A stretch of DNA of 64,000 nucleotides from Lineus longissimus (GCF_910592395.1 NC_088325.1:6727501-6791500); one strand, 5' to 3'; positions 34,543 to 45,524 are shown, counted from the first letter of the stretch. The notes: generated from the letters alone by a model not told the origin. A program made the numbers and translations.

Positions 34543-35287
34543 CGGCTGTTATAAAACGCGAATTCCGCGGAAATCCTCGTGGATTCCGCGGAAATCCTCG
34601 GAAAAATCACAAAGCCGCCAGTAAATACGCGCATGATATTTAATGATAATTATATTATACAAATAACAACATAAATCATAAATCGGAGGCAAGAACTACC
34701 AGTTATCTGCACATTTCATCGGTCAGATTTTAATCCTCTGGAGCGCCATCCATGCCATTCCGATCGACTCTTCCCTCTTTTTTTCTTGGTGTTGATAAAC
34801 TTTGCATGTTATCTTCGACACCACCGTGGTTCCTTCCCTAACGGAACACATTACGAGGCTGCTTTCAAGTGTGATTGATGCCCGGATTGATGTACGTTAC
34901 GGTGTATGTCTCCTTCAAATATAAGTCTCGATGACGAACTGAATTCTGGTCTACGAAAATGTTTTAGGACAATCTCCTTGCAGCTCGAACCTAACCAACC
35001 ATATGCGACTGCACATCGGAGTCTATTTTAAGCAATCACAAAAACTTACTTCGCGGCCCGTCTAGAGTATTAGTTTATTTCAAACTACAAGGTGCTTGTG
35101 ATTTACGGCGCATACAGCGCACCATATAACGGGAATTCCCAAAGACCTTGTCACCAGGAGTACTTCATGCCCACAACAATGCACACTACTAATATGAAAA
35201 ACTCTCACCTGCGGTTCAGGTAGCCACCCAGTAGCCAAGTTAGATTTTTCCGCGGATTTCCGCGGAATCCGCGTTTTATAACAGCCG
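34543..35287. mobile_element. 745-bp TIR element with 9-bp target duplication, Mutator-like
   Basis: The left end CGGCTGTTATAAAACGCG and the right end CGCGTTTTATAACAGCCG are inverted. TCAAGAGAG is present on both sides (34534-34542 and 35288-35296), a perfect 9-bp duplication. Inner copies of ATTCCGCGGAAATCC occur near both ends. A 9-bp duplication with long inverted repeats suggests a non-autonomous Mutator-like element. No ORF was recognised. Confidence 0.75.
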
Positions 35288-35437
35288 TCAAGAGAGTGGT
35301 TGAGTCACTCTAACGTCACGATCGAGCTTTGCGCGTACTGGTGTACAGTTTTGCAGCATTTTCCAGTTCATGAATAAAGAGGTTTAGAAACTACTTACGG
35401 TGAAGGAGGTAATAAGAAAATTGCGTGATTAGACAAG

Positions 35438-35956
35438 ATGCCCGCTTTTATTAGACCACCAAGGCTTGAACCATTGTCTGATGATGCCACCCAGGATATC
35501 GTTACATGGTTTAAGCGGTTTGACCTGTTAAACCCTCAAGTACCAGATGATGCTGCTGCTGATGTTCTAAGAAGACATCAATCGCTACCATTATATTTGA
35601 CTAGGCGTGCCTTTGTCATTTATGTTGATCTTACCCCAGCTCAGAAGGGTGATTATGAGGATATCAAAGAGGCACTGAACGAACGTTTGGACCCAGCTGA
35701 GCATGCATTGCTACACCGACACGAGTTTTCGGGTTTCCAGAGGGCACATGAAGATTTGTTAGTTGATTTCGAGCTGAGAGTTACCCGAGCGACTTCCAGG
35801 GCTTATGCAGAAGTTCCTAGACGACACGACAATTAATGACGAGAGAACAGTTTATGAGGAGTGTTGGAGATAAGGCAATGCGGTTACATCTTCTCACTCA
35901 TAACCCCGCAAATATCAGAGAAGCGGTACAAATGGGACAGCAGTATTAACAGATTC
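35438..35956 (+). pseudogene. gypsy gag (capsid region), frameshifted
   Basis: The frame starting at ATG 35438 encodes about 132 residues with IVTWFKRFDLLN near the start, the usual gag capsid entry motif, and DYEDIKEALNERL with DFELRVTRA further on. It stops at 35834-35836, but matching text (REQFMRSVGDKAMRLHLLTH) continues in another frame to a stop near 35950. Gag would form the retrotransposon particle. It is non-functional as it stands. Confidence 0.75.
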
Positions 35957-36139
35957 ATAGCATGGTGAATCCTAATGTGGATCGGAAGGTTAAGCCACCG
36001 CCAGTTGTTGGGATGCTGCAGGATCCCGGTGGGTTGGGCGCACCCTCTCACTCGGATTCCGCTAACCAAGCAGCTGGTGCAACCCAGACTGGAATAGATG
36101 CTAGACGCCTTTTGGATCTGAGTAAGTTGGTCGCTCCTA

Positions 36140-37340
36140 CGAATTGATGGAAGAGTACGAACCGGATTCATACAAACCCAAACCGAATGAACATCAGGAT
36201 GAAAGACTCCCAGCTCTCGACCTGAGTAAGAGTATGTTCACTATGAGAGGTGAAAAGCATAGACTGAAAAACCTGTTGAGATAATTTAATGATGTATTTA
36301 GTAAACATCCAAATGATCGAGGACTGACAAATTTAATTGAGCATGAGATAGATACCGGGGATGCTGCTCCCATACAGCAGCAAGTGCGAAGAATACCATT
36401 TCATTTGAGAGATGAATTGAACAAACAAGTTCATGATATCAGATATCCATTATGGCGATGGAGTTGTTGAAGACTGACTTGGTCAGAGGTCATCCCCTGT
36501 AGTGTTAGTTAAGAAGAAAACAGGAGGGTTTAGATTTTGCGTAGACTACCGTAAGTTTAATGCTGTGACTAAAAACGACGCGGATAATTTACCAATTACT
36601 GATGACTCTTTGGCAAGCACGGATGGTGCGGTGGTGTTTACGAACCTCGATTTGACCTCCGGCTATTGACAGGTACCCTTAAAAACGGCTGATAGAGACA
36701 AGACAGCGTTTAGCTGTATCGATTTACCAGATTATCCTTTGGGCTTTGCAATGCACCACCCCTTCTTCAGCGCCAGATAGAACTTGTGTGCTTGGATGAG
36801 TTGGAAAGAGATGCTCACTTACTTGGATGATCTGGCCATTTTCACTAAAGACTTTGATTCCCACTTGGTGGTACTACGGGAAGTGTTCACACGGCTGAAA
36901 CGTGCTGGCTTGAAATTGCAACCAAAGAAATGCAACCTAGTGGGAGACCAAATCGTATTTCTTGGCCATCACATCAGTAAGTCAGGAATCAAGCCTGATC
37001 CTGGTAACATCGAAAAGGTGGAGTTGGGAGCGCCAACAATCGGCACGTCTGGACAGACGTTTTCTAGGCCTGGGCTCGCACTACCGTCGCTTCGTCCAAA
37101 ACTTCTCGGAAATTGCGAAGCCATTAAGCCGGTTAACTGAATCATACGTACCCTTTGTGTGGGACAGTCAGTGTGATGATGCGTTTGAACTTTTGAAATC
37201 AAAACTGACTACAACGCCGATTCTAGGATTTCCCCGATGGGGTGAACCCTTCAAAATGTACATTGATGCAACTGATTTGCAGAAGGGGTTGTCGCGCAGG
37301 AGCAAAATGACGTGGAAAGAGTTATCGCCTACTGCAGTAG
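36140..37340 (+). pseudogene. gypsy pol: reverse transcriptase and RNase H, many stops
   Basis: The pieces in order are: EHEIDTGDAAPIQQQVRRIP (entry to RT), VVLVKKKTGGFRFCVDYRK, FTNLDLTSGY followed by a stop, YLDDLAIF (the YxDD catalytic site, bases 36820-36831), FLGHHISKSGIKPDPGNIEK, then HYRRFVQNFSEIAKPLSRLT and ILGFPRWGEPFKMYIDATD (connection and RNase H start). Several frameshifts and in-frame stops separate the pieces. The protease that should precede RT is not recognisable, which suggests a deletion around 36170-36230. Confidence 0.85.
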
Positions 37341-37649
37341 TTCTCTTGGAAAAACTGAGAGAAATTGGTGTACCTATGACAAAGAGCTATGAGCTAGTAA
37401 GACGCGGGATTGTCCCAGTTGGCTGAAGCTGAATGTAAGCAATTGCTGTATCTCACCAAAGCAGCTAGGAATAGGAAGAACGGAGAGATGAGGAAAATGG
37501 AAGAGAGTGCTCTGTGGGATGACGCTTTTGCCAGCTTGGGGATAACCCAGCATGGCAAAGTCCCTAAAAAGGACACTATGACTAATACTACCGGCTGATC
37601 ACTTGGTCCCTCAAACAATCGATGCCCTTACGATAGAACCACTTTCATC

Positions 37650-38790
37650 TGCAGCAGTCGCAGTCGCAGTCGCAGTACCGAGCAACAAACCGACCCTACA
37701 GTTTCGCAAGTGTATTGCTGGTTGAAGGACAACGATTGGCCAATCTGGGAGGCTGTAAAGGACCAAGGTCGGGAGTTAAAGAAATATTGACATTTATTCG
37801 ATAAGCTGGAGATCCGGGACGGATGTCTTGGCAGACGTTGGACACCCCCAAGCCGCCACAAGGAGATCTTTGCACAAGTCATTCCAGTGGGGCTGAGACC
37901 TCAGGTGTTGGAGGAGTCTCATGCAGGACTATACGTATATACGCTCCACATTTTGGACGAAACTAGACCAAACTTCGAATGTTGATACGACTCTATTGGC
38001 CGAGAATGGATACAGATGTGGCTGAGTACTGTAACACGTGTCCCACCTGTGTTGCTCGAAGGAAACCCAAGCCAGGAGTGAAAGCGCCATTGGTCAATAT
38101 TGTCGCTACGCGGCCATTTGAAATCGTAGCAATGGACACAACTAAGTTACCCATAACTCCACGGTAGAATAGCTATTGTTTAGTTGTCGGAGATCATTTT
38201 ACAGAGTATGTAAATCTCTACGCGATGCAAGACCAGACCGCACGTCCCATAGCAGACATTCTGTTCTAAAACCATGTGATTGAGCATGGACTACCACAGT
38301 CGATTCATTTAGATCAAGGCCGTCAGCTGGAAGAAAACATCATGTAGGATCTATGTACCATGCTTGAAATAGATAAGACCCATACTAAGCCACATTGGAT
38401 GATAGAACGATTCAATGAGGCTTTCAAGATCACTATTGTCGTGACTGTGGCCGATGTATTGTATGGGAGCCCCAGCAAGGATGATTAATGGAGGTCAACA
38501 AGCCGTTATTCTAAAGAGACATTTGGGAATTTGCAAGCGGCATGTGCAAATGCGGGAGAAGCTTTGGGAGTTGCCTAGGCCAGAGAGAAAAGACAAGTGG
38601 GCCACACATCATCCTTACACGAAAGGGGATCAGGTCTGATTGTATAACCAAGTTTGCAAGGATAGACATCGAACATTGCTTCTTCCATTGGTAGGACCAC
38701 ATGTCGTGAAGAGATGATTCAACTAGCCAATGAGTTACCAGGTGTCACTTACCGCATTGTACATACTAGCATATACCCGAGGCGCGGGCT
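37650..38790 (+). pseudogene. gypsy pol: integrase, broken
   Basis: RLYWPRMDTDVAEYCNTCPTCVARRK shows the HHCC-type zinc-binding end. FEIVAMDTTKLP and YCLVVGDHFTEYVNLYAM match the catalytic core entry, and LDQGRQ, EIDKTHTKPH and NEAF follow with stops between them. The frame then reaches LANELPGVTYRIVHTS and is interrupted by the repeat at about 38770. Confidence 0.75.
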
Positions 38791-39548
38791 GTTCGAGGTA
38801 TAAAAATCGGATTGTGTGGGTGCAGGTATGTTGTGGGTTTGGTGTAAATGGGGTGCTGGTTTGTGAGTAACACTTTTTTTCATGAGTGTAATACTTCTTG
38901 AAAGCGGAACTATGTAACCATGTACATGATGTACAGGCGTCCACAATGCTAAACCAATTCTCGGAAAACCAAGATGGTGCAGACTGGTGATGTACTCGAT
39001 ATCAGTCAGAGATTAGCGCCAGGATGGTTTAAGTTACCGGTGTGTGCGTAAATCTTGTCTCCCGTTGGGTACATTGTGTCCTAAGATGAGCTATTTGTGA
39101 ATAAATGGCTGTCTCGAGGTGGAAAAGCAGCATTTTTCCTTCAGCATGTTCAGAGATGGGCGCCGCCATCTTACATGCTGGCGTCAGTGACGTCGATTTT
39201 GATTGGTGGATGATGCGCGCATGGAAGTGACCATTTGAACAGGACATCTGATTGGTCGATCGCGGAATTGGGAGGTGGCTCGGCAATTTTCGTGACGGTA
39301 ATAATGCAGAGAGATTACTGATGGCCTTCTCGGCGAAGAGATTACTTGGAGCTCTCCAGTTGATGTCATCTCCACAAAGTTGTTATTTATTCCAAAACCA
39401 CCAAGATATTCGTGGTATGACACCCTCAGTGACACTCTTACTTATGATCCACACCTACGAAGCCAAAAGTTGCAAGAATTCGACGCATTTCCGAGGCCCA
39501 ATTTTGAAACAAAAATCGCCTCCTATTTAGCGGCCACAACGCGCATTA
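38768..39548. repeat. repeat inserted in the integrase tail
   Basis: Gypsy-like protein text breaks off at about 38770 (YRIVHTS) and resumes near 39557 (KEQVVHHSRLKPF). The inserted DNA begins ACTAGCATATACCCGAGGCG and is similar at its start to 45525-45590 (ACTAGCATAATACCCATGGCG). It ends near GCGCATTATAGTATAG. The element class is unassigned. Confidence 0.5.
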
Positions 39549-40030
39549 TAGTATAGATGGAGACTCACAAGGAACAGGTGGTCCATCACAGTCGTTTGAA
39601 ACCCTTTGTTGCTCCAAGGATTCCGAGGCCATTGGCGAAGGCGGCACATCAACCAACTGTGGGTGCTGGAACCGGGATAGTCCCGGCAACTACAGACCGA
39701 CTACCGAGGCCGTCAACTAGCAAGATCGTTCCGTTTGCAATGACTGATATACCCCATGATGTATCTTGACCCAGGATTGTTGCATGACCTGGATCCAGAA
39801 GTGGAAGTGCAGCCTGAACCAGAAGGGCTGCCAGGACCAGCACTAGATGTGCCAATTCAGGATGTGTCTGTTCTTGGGCAGGAGTTACCAGAACCAGGAC
39901 CCGTCGTAATTCCTGGAGATAACCCGGATACGCCGGTGAGGACACAATGTGGTCGTCCTGTACATCGCCCAGGACACCTTCAGGATTACGTGAAAAGACT
40001 TCAACTTGGAGACCATACTTAGAAACAGCA
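39549..40030 (+). pseudogene. gypsy pol C-terminal tail
   Basis: ETHKEQVVHHSRLKPFVAPR is the usual end-of-integrase block (VHHxRLKP). A Pro/Glu-rich linker and TQCGRPVHRPGHLQDYVKRL follow, the typical last motif of gypsy polyproteins. One stop (about 39768) lies in between. Confidence 0.7.
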
Positions 40031-40492
40031 CTGTAGTGCAAGAGTTTGGAATGATAGACAGTGATCATCATGTGTTTCTAAGTGTGAGGATTTCAAGGAT
40101 TACTAGTAAATTCATTGTGGATATATAATTATTCTATAATGTGAGACTAAAAACTGGCAGCCGATGCCCATTTTTGTGACTATCAATAGGCCTGTGTGTG
40201 TTGTGGACATGCTAGGTGTGGTATGGATAATAGACATTTATGGTTGTGCTAGGACGATTTTGAATCACAACTCGACCAGTGTTATCAGACTGTTCAGATA
40301 TTTACTATTGGACTTCTGCAGTTATTTGTGTTTAGTAGTGTCGTGCGCATCTTGGAGACTTTTAACCTTCACCTTGTCTGTAACCGTATAGGTACACTGC
40401 ATGAAGCCTATGGCAGTAGTGATTCAGTTTATGGTTACATGCAGTAGAACCTTTTGTTTGTGGTTGAGTGAAGATGTGGGACACATCTTTTC

Positions 40493-40506
40493 TTAGGGGG
40501 GACGGA
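40493..40506 (+). other. polypurine tract
   Basis: TTAGGGGGGACGGA immediately before the 3' LTR has the position and composition of the plus-strand primer of an LTR retrotransposon. Confidence 0.6.
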
Positions 40507-40710
40507 TGTGACGGTGGTATTTTCCACCTATTTACTAAACCTCTCTAGTGAAGCTGCGCCGTGGGGATGCGCAGATGTGTGATGCAGACGTAGCAAGTTG
40601 AGTAGTCCCGCTTGTATATTCTGTTCCAATTATTTCTAATAAACGTGATGAAAAGGAACACCCTGACGTTCGTGTTGCATTGCTAGCCAGAACACAACAC
40701 GAGTGTCACA
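40507..40710 (+). repeat. 3' LTR of gypsy element
   Basis: It starts TGTGACGGTGGTATTTTCC and ends CGAGTGTCACA. It has an AATAAA in TTTCTAATAAACG. It is slightly longer than the 5' LTR because of a small insertion around 40550. Confidence 0.88.
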
Positions 40711-40860
40711 CAAGCATCTCCCTCAAAATAACAAACTGTAGTAATTCTGGCCGGTAAGTGTCAAAGCAATTTTCAAAAATAAATATCTGAATTCGAAGAT
40801 GCATGCACTTGATTGTAGAAAAGGGGACAATGGCTAGCCTCGATTTAATTGGGGTTTACA
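40711..40860. repeat. copy of the 2295-2440 sequence beside exon D
   Basis: CAAGCATCTCCCTCAAAATA through TGGCTAGCCTCGATTTA is a close copy of 2294-2430, the downstream end of the retroelement relic of the first cassette. The gypsy 3' LTR abuts it, so the gypsy element inserted at the edge of this duplicated piece. Confidence 0.65.
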
Positions 40861-40939
40861 TTAAAGAGTCGCTACAGTTTTGCCTCAAAATGCAACACCA
40901 ATGTCCCTTTTTCTCAACACCAAAACCTTCTCTTTTTAG

Positions 40940-41233
40940 TTCCGCTCAACGTTCAAGTCAAGATCAATAAGATGACTGTGAATGAACATGGATTCGTGCG
41001 GTTTGAATGTGCCACCAGCGGTGACAACCCATGGGTCATCGAGCGGTACCAGTGGCTCTGGTTGAAGATTGGCTCCCCCGCGGAACAGGTCATCCAAGAC
41101 ACCGCGACCAGCACGCAGAATGGGAAGTTCCTAGAGTTCACGCGCATACCGTACGATAGGAGTGGGACGTACACATGTAAGGCTTGGATCCTTGGTAGGA
41201 TGGAACAGGAATCGGCATTCCTGAATGTGCAAT
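40940..41233 (+). CDS. Ig-domain exon D
   Basis: Exon of 294 nt (98 codons), phase 1-1, acceptor TCTCTTTTTAG, donor GTAAGTTTG. The translation starts VPLNVQVKINKM, with first Cys in FVRFECATSG, Trp in YQWLWLK and DRSGTYTCKAW. It is a single-copy domain type in the window, placed just before the membrane-proximal C2 exon. It is less similar to A and B types than those are to their own copies. Confidence 0.8.
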
Positions 41234-41592
41234 GTAAGTTTGGTTCTGCATTCTTTGTCATATATGCTGAGTGATTTTACTGAATCATCTATATCCAAAC
41301 TGAGATTTCATATGAAATTCATTTCTATTTATTTGGAACAACTGGTATTCAATAGCTCACCTGTCTAACCATTATCATTTAAAATTATTGCTAAAATAAT
41401 TGAAGAGGGTGAAACATTGTGAAACATCCGTAAAGGCTTTACATAGGAGGAGAAGGAATTCACAGAGGTCTCAACAAAATACTGAAAAGTAGGAAACCTA
41501 ACAGTTTTCATCAGTTTGCAAAATCTTCCCCGTATGCATTGCACTGTGCATTATGCATTAATGGCCACTAAAAACTTCCTTTACACCCACAG

Positions 41593-41898
41593 ACTCTCCT
41601 AGAATAGACCCAGAGGCCAAAATGAAGTATGACGTGGTAGGAGAGATAGGCAAGGATGCATCATTTGAACTGTTCACCATCGCAAATCCGGTCCCAGACA
41701 CATCTGGTTACGTCTGGTCTAAAGATGACAACGTTCCACGGAAATTTTCTTCAGGTTATAAATTAATTTCCTGGCCAAAGACGTATAGCAAGTTGATAAT
41801 CAAAAACGTCACATCCTCCGATTATGAGAATTATACGTGTTCTGTGAAAACAAGTGGATTTCAAGCGAAGGTTTTTACATTTCGGCTTCTCAAACCAG
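41593..41898 (+). CDS. membrane-proximal Ig-like exon C2
   Basis: Exon of 306 nt (102 codons), phase 1-1, acceptor CACCCACAG, donor GTTAGTTG (C1 has the stronger GTAAGTTG). It is similar to C1 throughout: SPRIDPEAKMKYDVVGEIGK, Trp in GYVWSKDD, SDYENYTCSVK, ending FRLLKPG. The first Ig cysteine is again replaced (SFELF). The next coding exon in phase is the stalk exon at 44832. Confidence 0.78.
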
Positions 41899-42953
41899 GT
41901 TAGTTGTATCATCTGTTGTTAGTGTTTCCCCGAAGCCACCTTAAGAGTCAATTCTGAAAGGCCTTGGTTACAGAATATTAGTATGGAAAACACGTTGGGG
42001 GTTCCAGAAGAATCTCGTAGTGCGGGGCCACGTGCATCGAATAATGGGAGAGAAGGAGTTCGATGCAAATCGGCTCTGTTACAAAACTTTACTGAAACTC
42101 AACAAAACATGAAAGATAAAACTATCACAATTTAATGTGTAAGTAATGTTATTGATTGGTCAAGCTATTATACAGAGATGCGTGACCTGATAGCGTCCCG
42201 GGTTCCGGCAATTGGTATGAAATTCTGAATCAGCAGCCGAATTCTTTTCATTGTCAAGTCAACATTTTAACGTCAAAGTACAGCTCAAAACCCATTACCT
42301 GAGATTATTCAAAATGTTCCGGTGAAGTTGTAGGAACTCAGAAGACGAAGGCCTACAATAACAGTGTAGCTTAGCGTATTGTCGCATACAAATTGTCCGG
42401 AGGGCAAAATTCCTTGATTTCATCGAAAATTACGCATGAAGTGCGCATCAAACACCTAGATATCTATCACAGCCGTTCATTACCCTCTCAAATGAAGCTT
42501 TAGTGTCTTAATTATACAACAAAGGACTTCATGCTCGGTATCAGCCTTAAATCCGAGTCATTCTCTAACAAAAAACATACTGTGACATAATGGAGTTGCC
42601 GTCCAATCAGCATGGGGAATGATCTGGCTCGGTCATGATTATTGATGAATCATGTGTGCGTAAATGTATTTAGCCCAATAATGAACACTCCCAACCGTAT
42701 TAGACCTCGTTTCCGATGTCCAATTGCATGCATTTCATCGTGTTTGTGAAAAGGCATAGAAATAGGTACCACTTTTTTGGTTTCCCCCGTTCATTGCGCT
42801 AGGTGTAATGATTGCGCTGAATACAGCAAGCCGAATCTAACAAAAGGTGACGTGAATGTCGGTATTTTCCAACTTGAAATTAGTTCTTAAAAGCCTTAAG
42901 ATAGAGTTGTGGTCGTTGCCCTGTTTACCCTTTGAGTGCAAGATGACGTTTTA
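41899..42953. other. intron after C2
   Basis: 41970-42145 is colinear with 9551-9562 plus 22909-23130 of the first cassette and gives the empty site for the 13.3-kb insertion. The remainder shows nothing recognised. Confidence 0.6.
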
Positions 42954-43632
42954 AGCTCTGTACACACTGACAACATTTTCGGTAACATTTTCTGAAACAT
43001 CTCGGCAACACACCTGGGCAACAAAAATGTGGCCCTGTGTACACATGTCAACATTCGACAACATGTTGGGCAACTTGTTATCGAATGTTTCTGAGAAAAT
43101 GAGGATTTTGGACGGAAATTCATAAACAATGGAAGATTCCAAGAGAAGAAGATGTATTGTCGGGGGCTCTGCCATAATTTTCGTATCCTGATTGAAAGAC
43201 GGCAAAGAAGACGTAAAGATGAGAAAAGAGTGTGGACAAGACCATGGATATATATGAGAGACCAGCATGGGGCCTAGCACTGTCTCCTGTCTACTGTCAT
43301 CCCATAAACAGGCACAACTTTCCCATACTGCGATAAGTTGTTCCACTTCACTCAATAACCATTCCTTGCTAGATGCTGCTATTTTGACTACATCAGTCAC
43401 ACATGGCTTCAGGTAGATCATGTGATTTGTGGCCTATTTCTGATTGGATAAAACTCGACAACACTCGGCAACAAAATTGATTTTGTATTATTTCGACAAC
43501 ATTTGAGCAACATTTGGCCAACATGTTACCGAATGTTTCCGAACTGTACACACTGCCAACATTTTCGATAACATCGCACCTGGACAACATGTTGGCCATG
43601 TTTCCCAAAATGTTGTCAGTGTGTACAGTGCT
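42954..43632. mobile_element. 679-bp TIR element with TTA target duplication
   Basis: The left end AGCTCTGTACACACTGACAA and the right end, inverted, AGCACTGTACACACTGACAA match closely. TTA is present on both sides (42951-42953 and 43633-43635), the 3-bp duplication usual for PIF/Harbinger. The interior repeats CAACATTTTCGGTAACA and CAACATGTTGG in both orientations. No transposase is present. Confidence 0.7.
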
Positions 43633-43659
43633 TTAGGGTTGCAGTTTAAGGCTTAAGGA

Positions 43660-43817
43660 ATTGAACCCGAGGCGGAGGACCTTGGTTGAGTTACCAAGAC
43701 ACTCGAGGGTGGAGCTAAAATACAGTCCAAACCCGAGCCGATAGGCGAGGGTTTGGACGAAATTTTAGCTCCATCCGAGAGTCCGGTCCGAAGCCGAGGG
43801 TTCAATTTCTATTCTAA
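43660..43817. repeat. 158-bp near-perfect palindrome
   Basis: ATTGAACCCGAGGC pairs with GAAGCCGAGGGTTCAAT, and GGAGCTAAAAT with ATTTTAGCTCC; GTCCAAACCC pairs with GGGTTTGGAC around a centre near 43743. The arms can form a long hairpin. It may be a miniature foldback transposon; no target duplication was identified. Confidence 0.65.
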
Positions 43818-44831
43818 AATACCTCAAACTTAAAAAGATAGGCCACGAAAATAGCTTGAATATGTGCGAATTTGGCAAATTCCATCTATCGCCGGCCCGG
43901 AGCGCCGGTAGCGCCGTTGTTTACATTATGTTACGGCAACGTTACAGAAAATGAGACATGTACATTTTGTACAGCGCGCACAGGAAGTCTGCATCGGCTC
44001 GCTCAAGTGATGCTAAAATCCGCGCAAATGGGCTATTTGGAGCGTTTTTCTCGGCAAATATCTGTAGTGCTCATTAAAAAACTTAGGGTGGTTGATGCTT
44101 CCTTGGCTGATTTGTGTTTGAAGCAGTGTTTTGAGAGCTTCAAACTTCTGAAGTGAGCTGAAATTCCATTGACGTGACGTGTGCATGGTTTCCACATTTT
44201 AGTGCAACCCGAGGGAACTTGGTTGCGTGTCCAAAACACTCCACTCTCAGAACGAGGCTTATGCATTTTCCGTTTAAAAGTTGACTTTACGGTACCAAGG
44301 TATTTTAGAATATATAATTATGTGTCTATGCTGTCAGAAAGTGACAGTCATCACAGAAATTATCAACGACTATATTCTATAAGCACTTGTAGTTCATGAT
44401 TCCAACTGAGAAATTAAAAAACCGAATGTGCACATCTATCTCATCCACCCTCTACATCCAGCAAACGCAAAGTAGTCAACACAACTGCGGTAGCAGCGCA
44501 GCGACTCTCGAATGGATCTCAGATTTCAATAGCAAATTGGACACTCAATTTTTTTCAGCTGTTAGTTCACACCTGAGCTGCAATATTTGCGTCTTGAGGA
44601 ATACCTCCGACACTTGTTATGGCTTTCTATGAATCTTTACTCTCAGCAGTGCCTCTAAATAGGATGAAAAGCTGAGATACCCCCGCCTTAAATTGGTACA
44701 CCACTTTGGGTGCTGATGGATTCGATCCAAAAAAAGCTGTTCGGTATAACAATGACTTCCCATACCATCATCATATCCTCAGCCATTGCTTGAACCATTT
44801 CTTCAAATGTGTTTGTTTATTTACTTTGCAG
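43818..44831. other. intron, nothing recognised
   Basis: Only short ORFs without known motifs. It ends in the acceptor TTATTTACTTTGCAG. Confidence 0.4.
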
Positions 44832-44870
44832 AGAAGCCCGAAGCGTCCCTCATAGGTGTGAATCGGATAG
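44832..44870 (+). CDS. 39-nt stalk exon of the receptor
   Basis: A good acceptor (TTTACTTTGCAG) and donor (GTAAAAAAG) enclose 39 nt in phase 1-1. It adds the peptide KPEASLIGVNRIG between KPG-type end of exon C2 and the transmembrane exon. Both borders match the phases of the neighbouring exons and the length is a multiple of three, so I read it as the juxtamembrane stalk. The evidence is positional and phase-based, since the exon is too short for domain recognition. Confidence 0.6.
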
Positions 44871-45292
44871 GTAAAAAAGTAATCGAAAATATTCAGGGCA
44901 AATGATCAGATACTGCCAGACTAGTATGGACGGCTGCAAAACATACACTGTGCCTAAATCGGAGGATATATGCATCATTTTCCGTTTAGCCCGATAAGTC
45001 ATATGATTATTATGTGGTTGATGGTGGTGATATTGTGTACAGATGCGCGAGCTTCAAAAATGAAGTTGATCACGAGACAAACTTAGATGAGTCGGGTTGG
45101 CTTTAGCTTAATATGAGTATATCGACGATTATGAACACGCCAGATAATTAAGCTCGACATATCGAACATATATAGAAACGTCGCTGGGAATGCAGCATAA
45201 TCCGAAAATCTATTCATTCATACTTCATGCTGGCTTAAAAGGCTAAGTCTGATGAAGATAAAATCCACATTTTGTTTTTAATTTCTTTACAG

Positions 45293-45371
45293 CTGTTGTT
45301 GCTATCGTTTGCAGTCTGGCCGGAGCAGGCATTATAGCGATAACGGTCGTCATTATGGCTGTTGTTCTATG
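45293..45371 (+). CDS. transmembrane exon of the receptor
   Basis: Exon of 79 nt, phase 1 in and phase 2 out, acceptor ATTTCTTTACAG, donor GTAAGCTAC. It encodes one hydrophobic helix, AVVAIVCSLAGAGIIAITVV and then IMAVVLW. The outgoing phase matches the cytoplasmic exon at 46677. A damaged copy lies at 54484-54552. Confidence 0.82.
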
Positions 45372-45438
45372 GTAAGCTACTTCGGATACAAGTCTGTTGG
45401 TAAAACGACGAGTACTCAACAGATTTCGGTGAAGTTGA

Positions 45439-45452
45439 GGGGGGGGGGGGGC
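45439..45452. repeat. poly-G tract
   Basis: A run of about a dozen G that is also present, with different length, at the duplicated position 54620-54633. It is length-unstable DNA useful as a marker of the duplication. Confidence 0.7.
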
Positions 45453-45524
45453 ATATAGTTGTCGACACTGGTTTCTTGATTGAATCATATCAACACATGG
45501 GAGCTGATCGAATATTAGATAAAC

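Larger units (their letters stand above)
30843..40710 (+). mobile_element. Ty3/gypsy LTR retrotransposon, degraded, with nested insertions
   Basis: LTRs of about 196 and 204 bp (TGTGACGG...GTGTCACA) flank a gag-pol order of gag, RT, RNase H and integrase. A 4-bp duplication, CAAG, borders the element (30839-30842 and 40711-40714). A primer-binding-like site follows the 5' LTR, and a purine tract precedes the 3' LTR. Many stops and frameshifts, a missing protease region and visible LTR divergence show that it is old. Three DNA elements lie in its 5' leader and a further repeat in the integrase C-terminal region. Confidence 0.9.

Noticed and set aside
39649-40071. 140-codon ORF on the - strand
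   Set aside because: Antisense of the gypsy pol tail, whose + strand frame shows the VHHSRLKP and CGRPVHRP blocks.
42951-43421. 156-codon ORF on the - strand
   Set aside because: Lies inside the TTA-flanked inverted-repeat element and is built from its repeat motifs; no transposase pattern.
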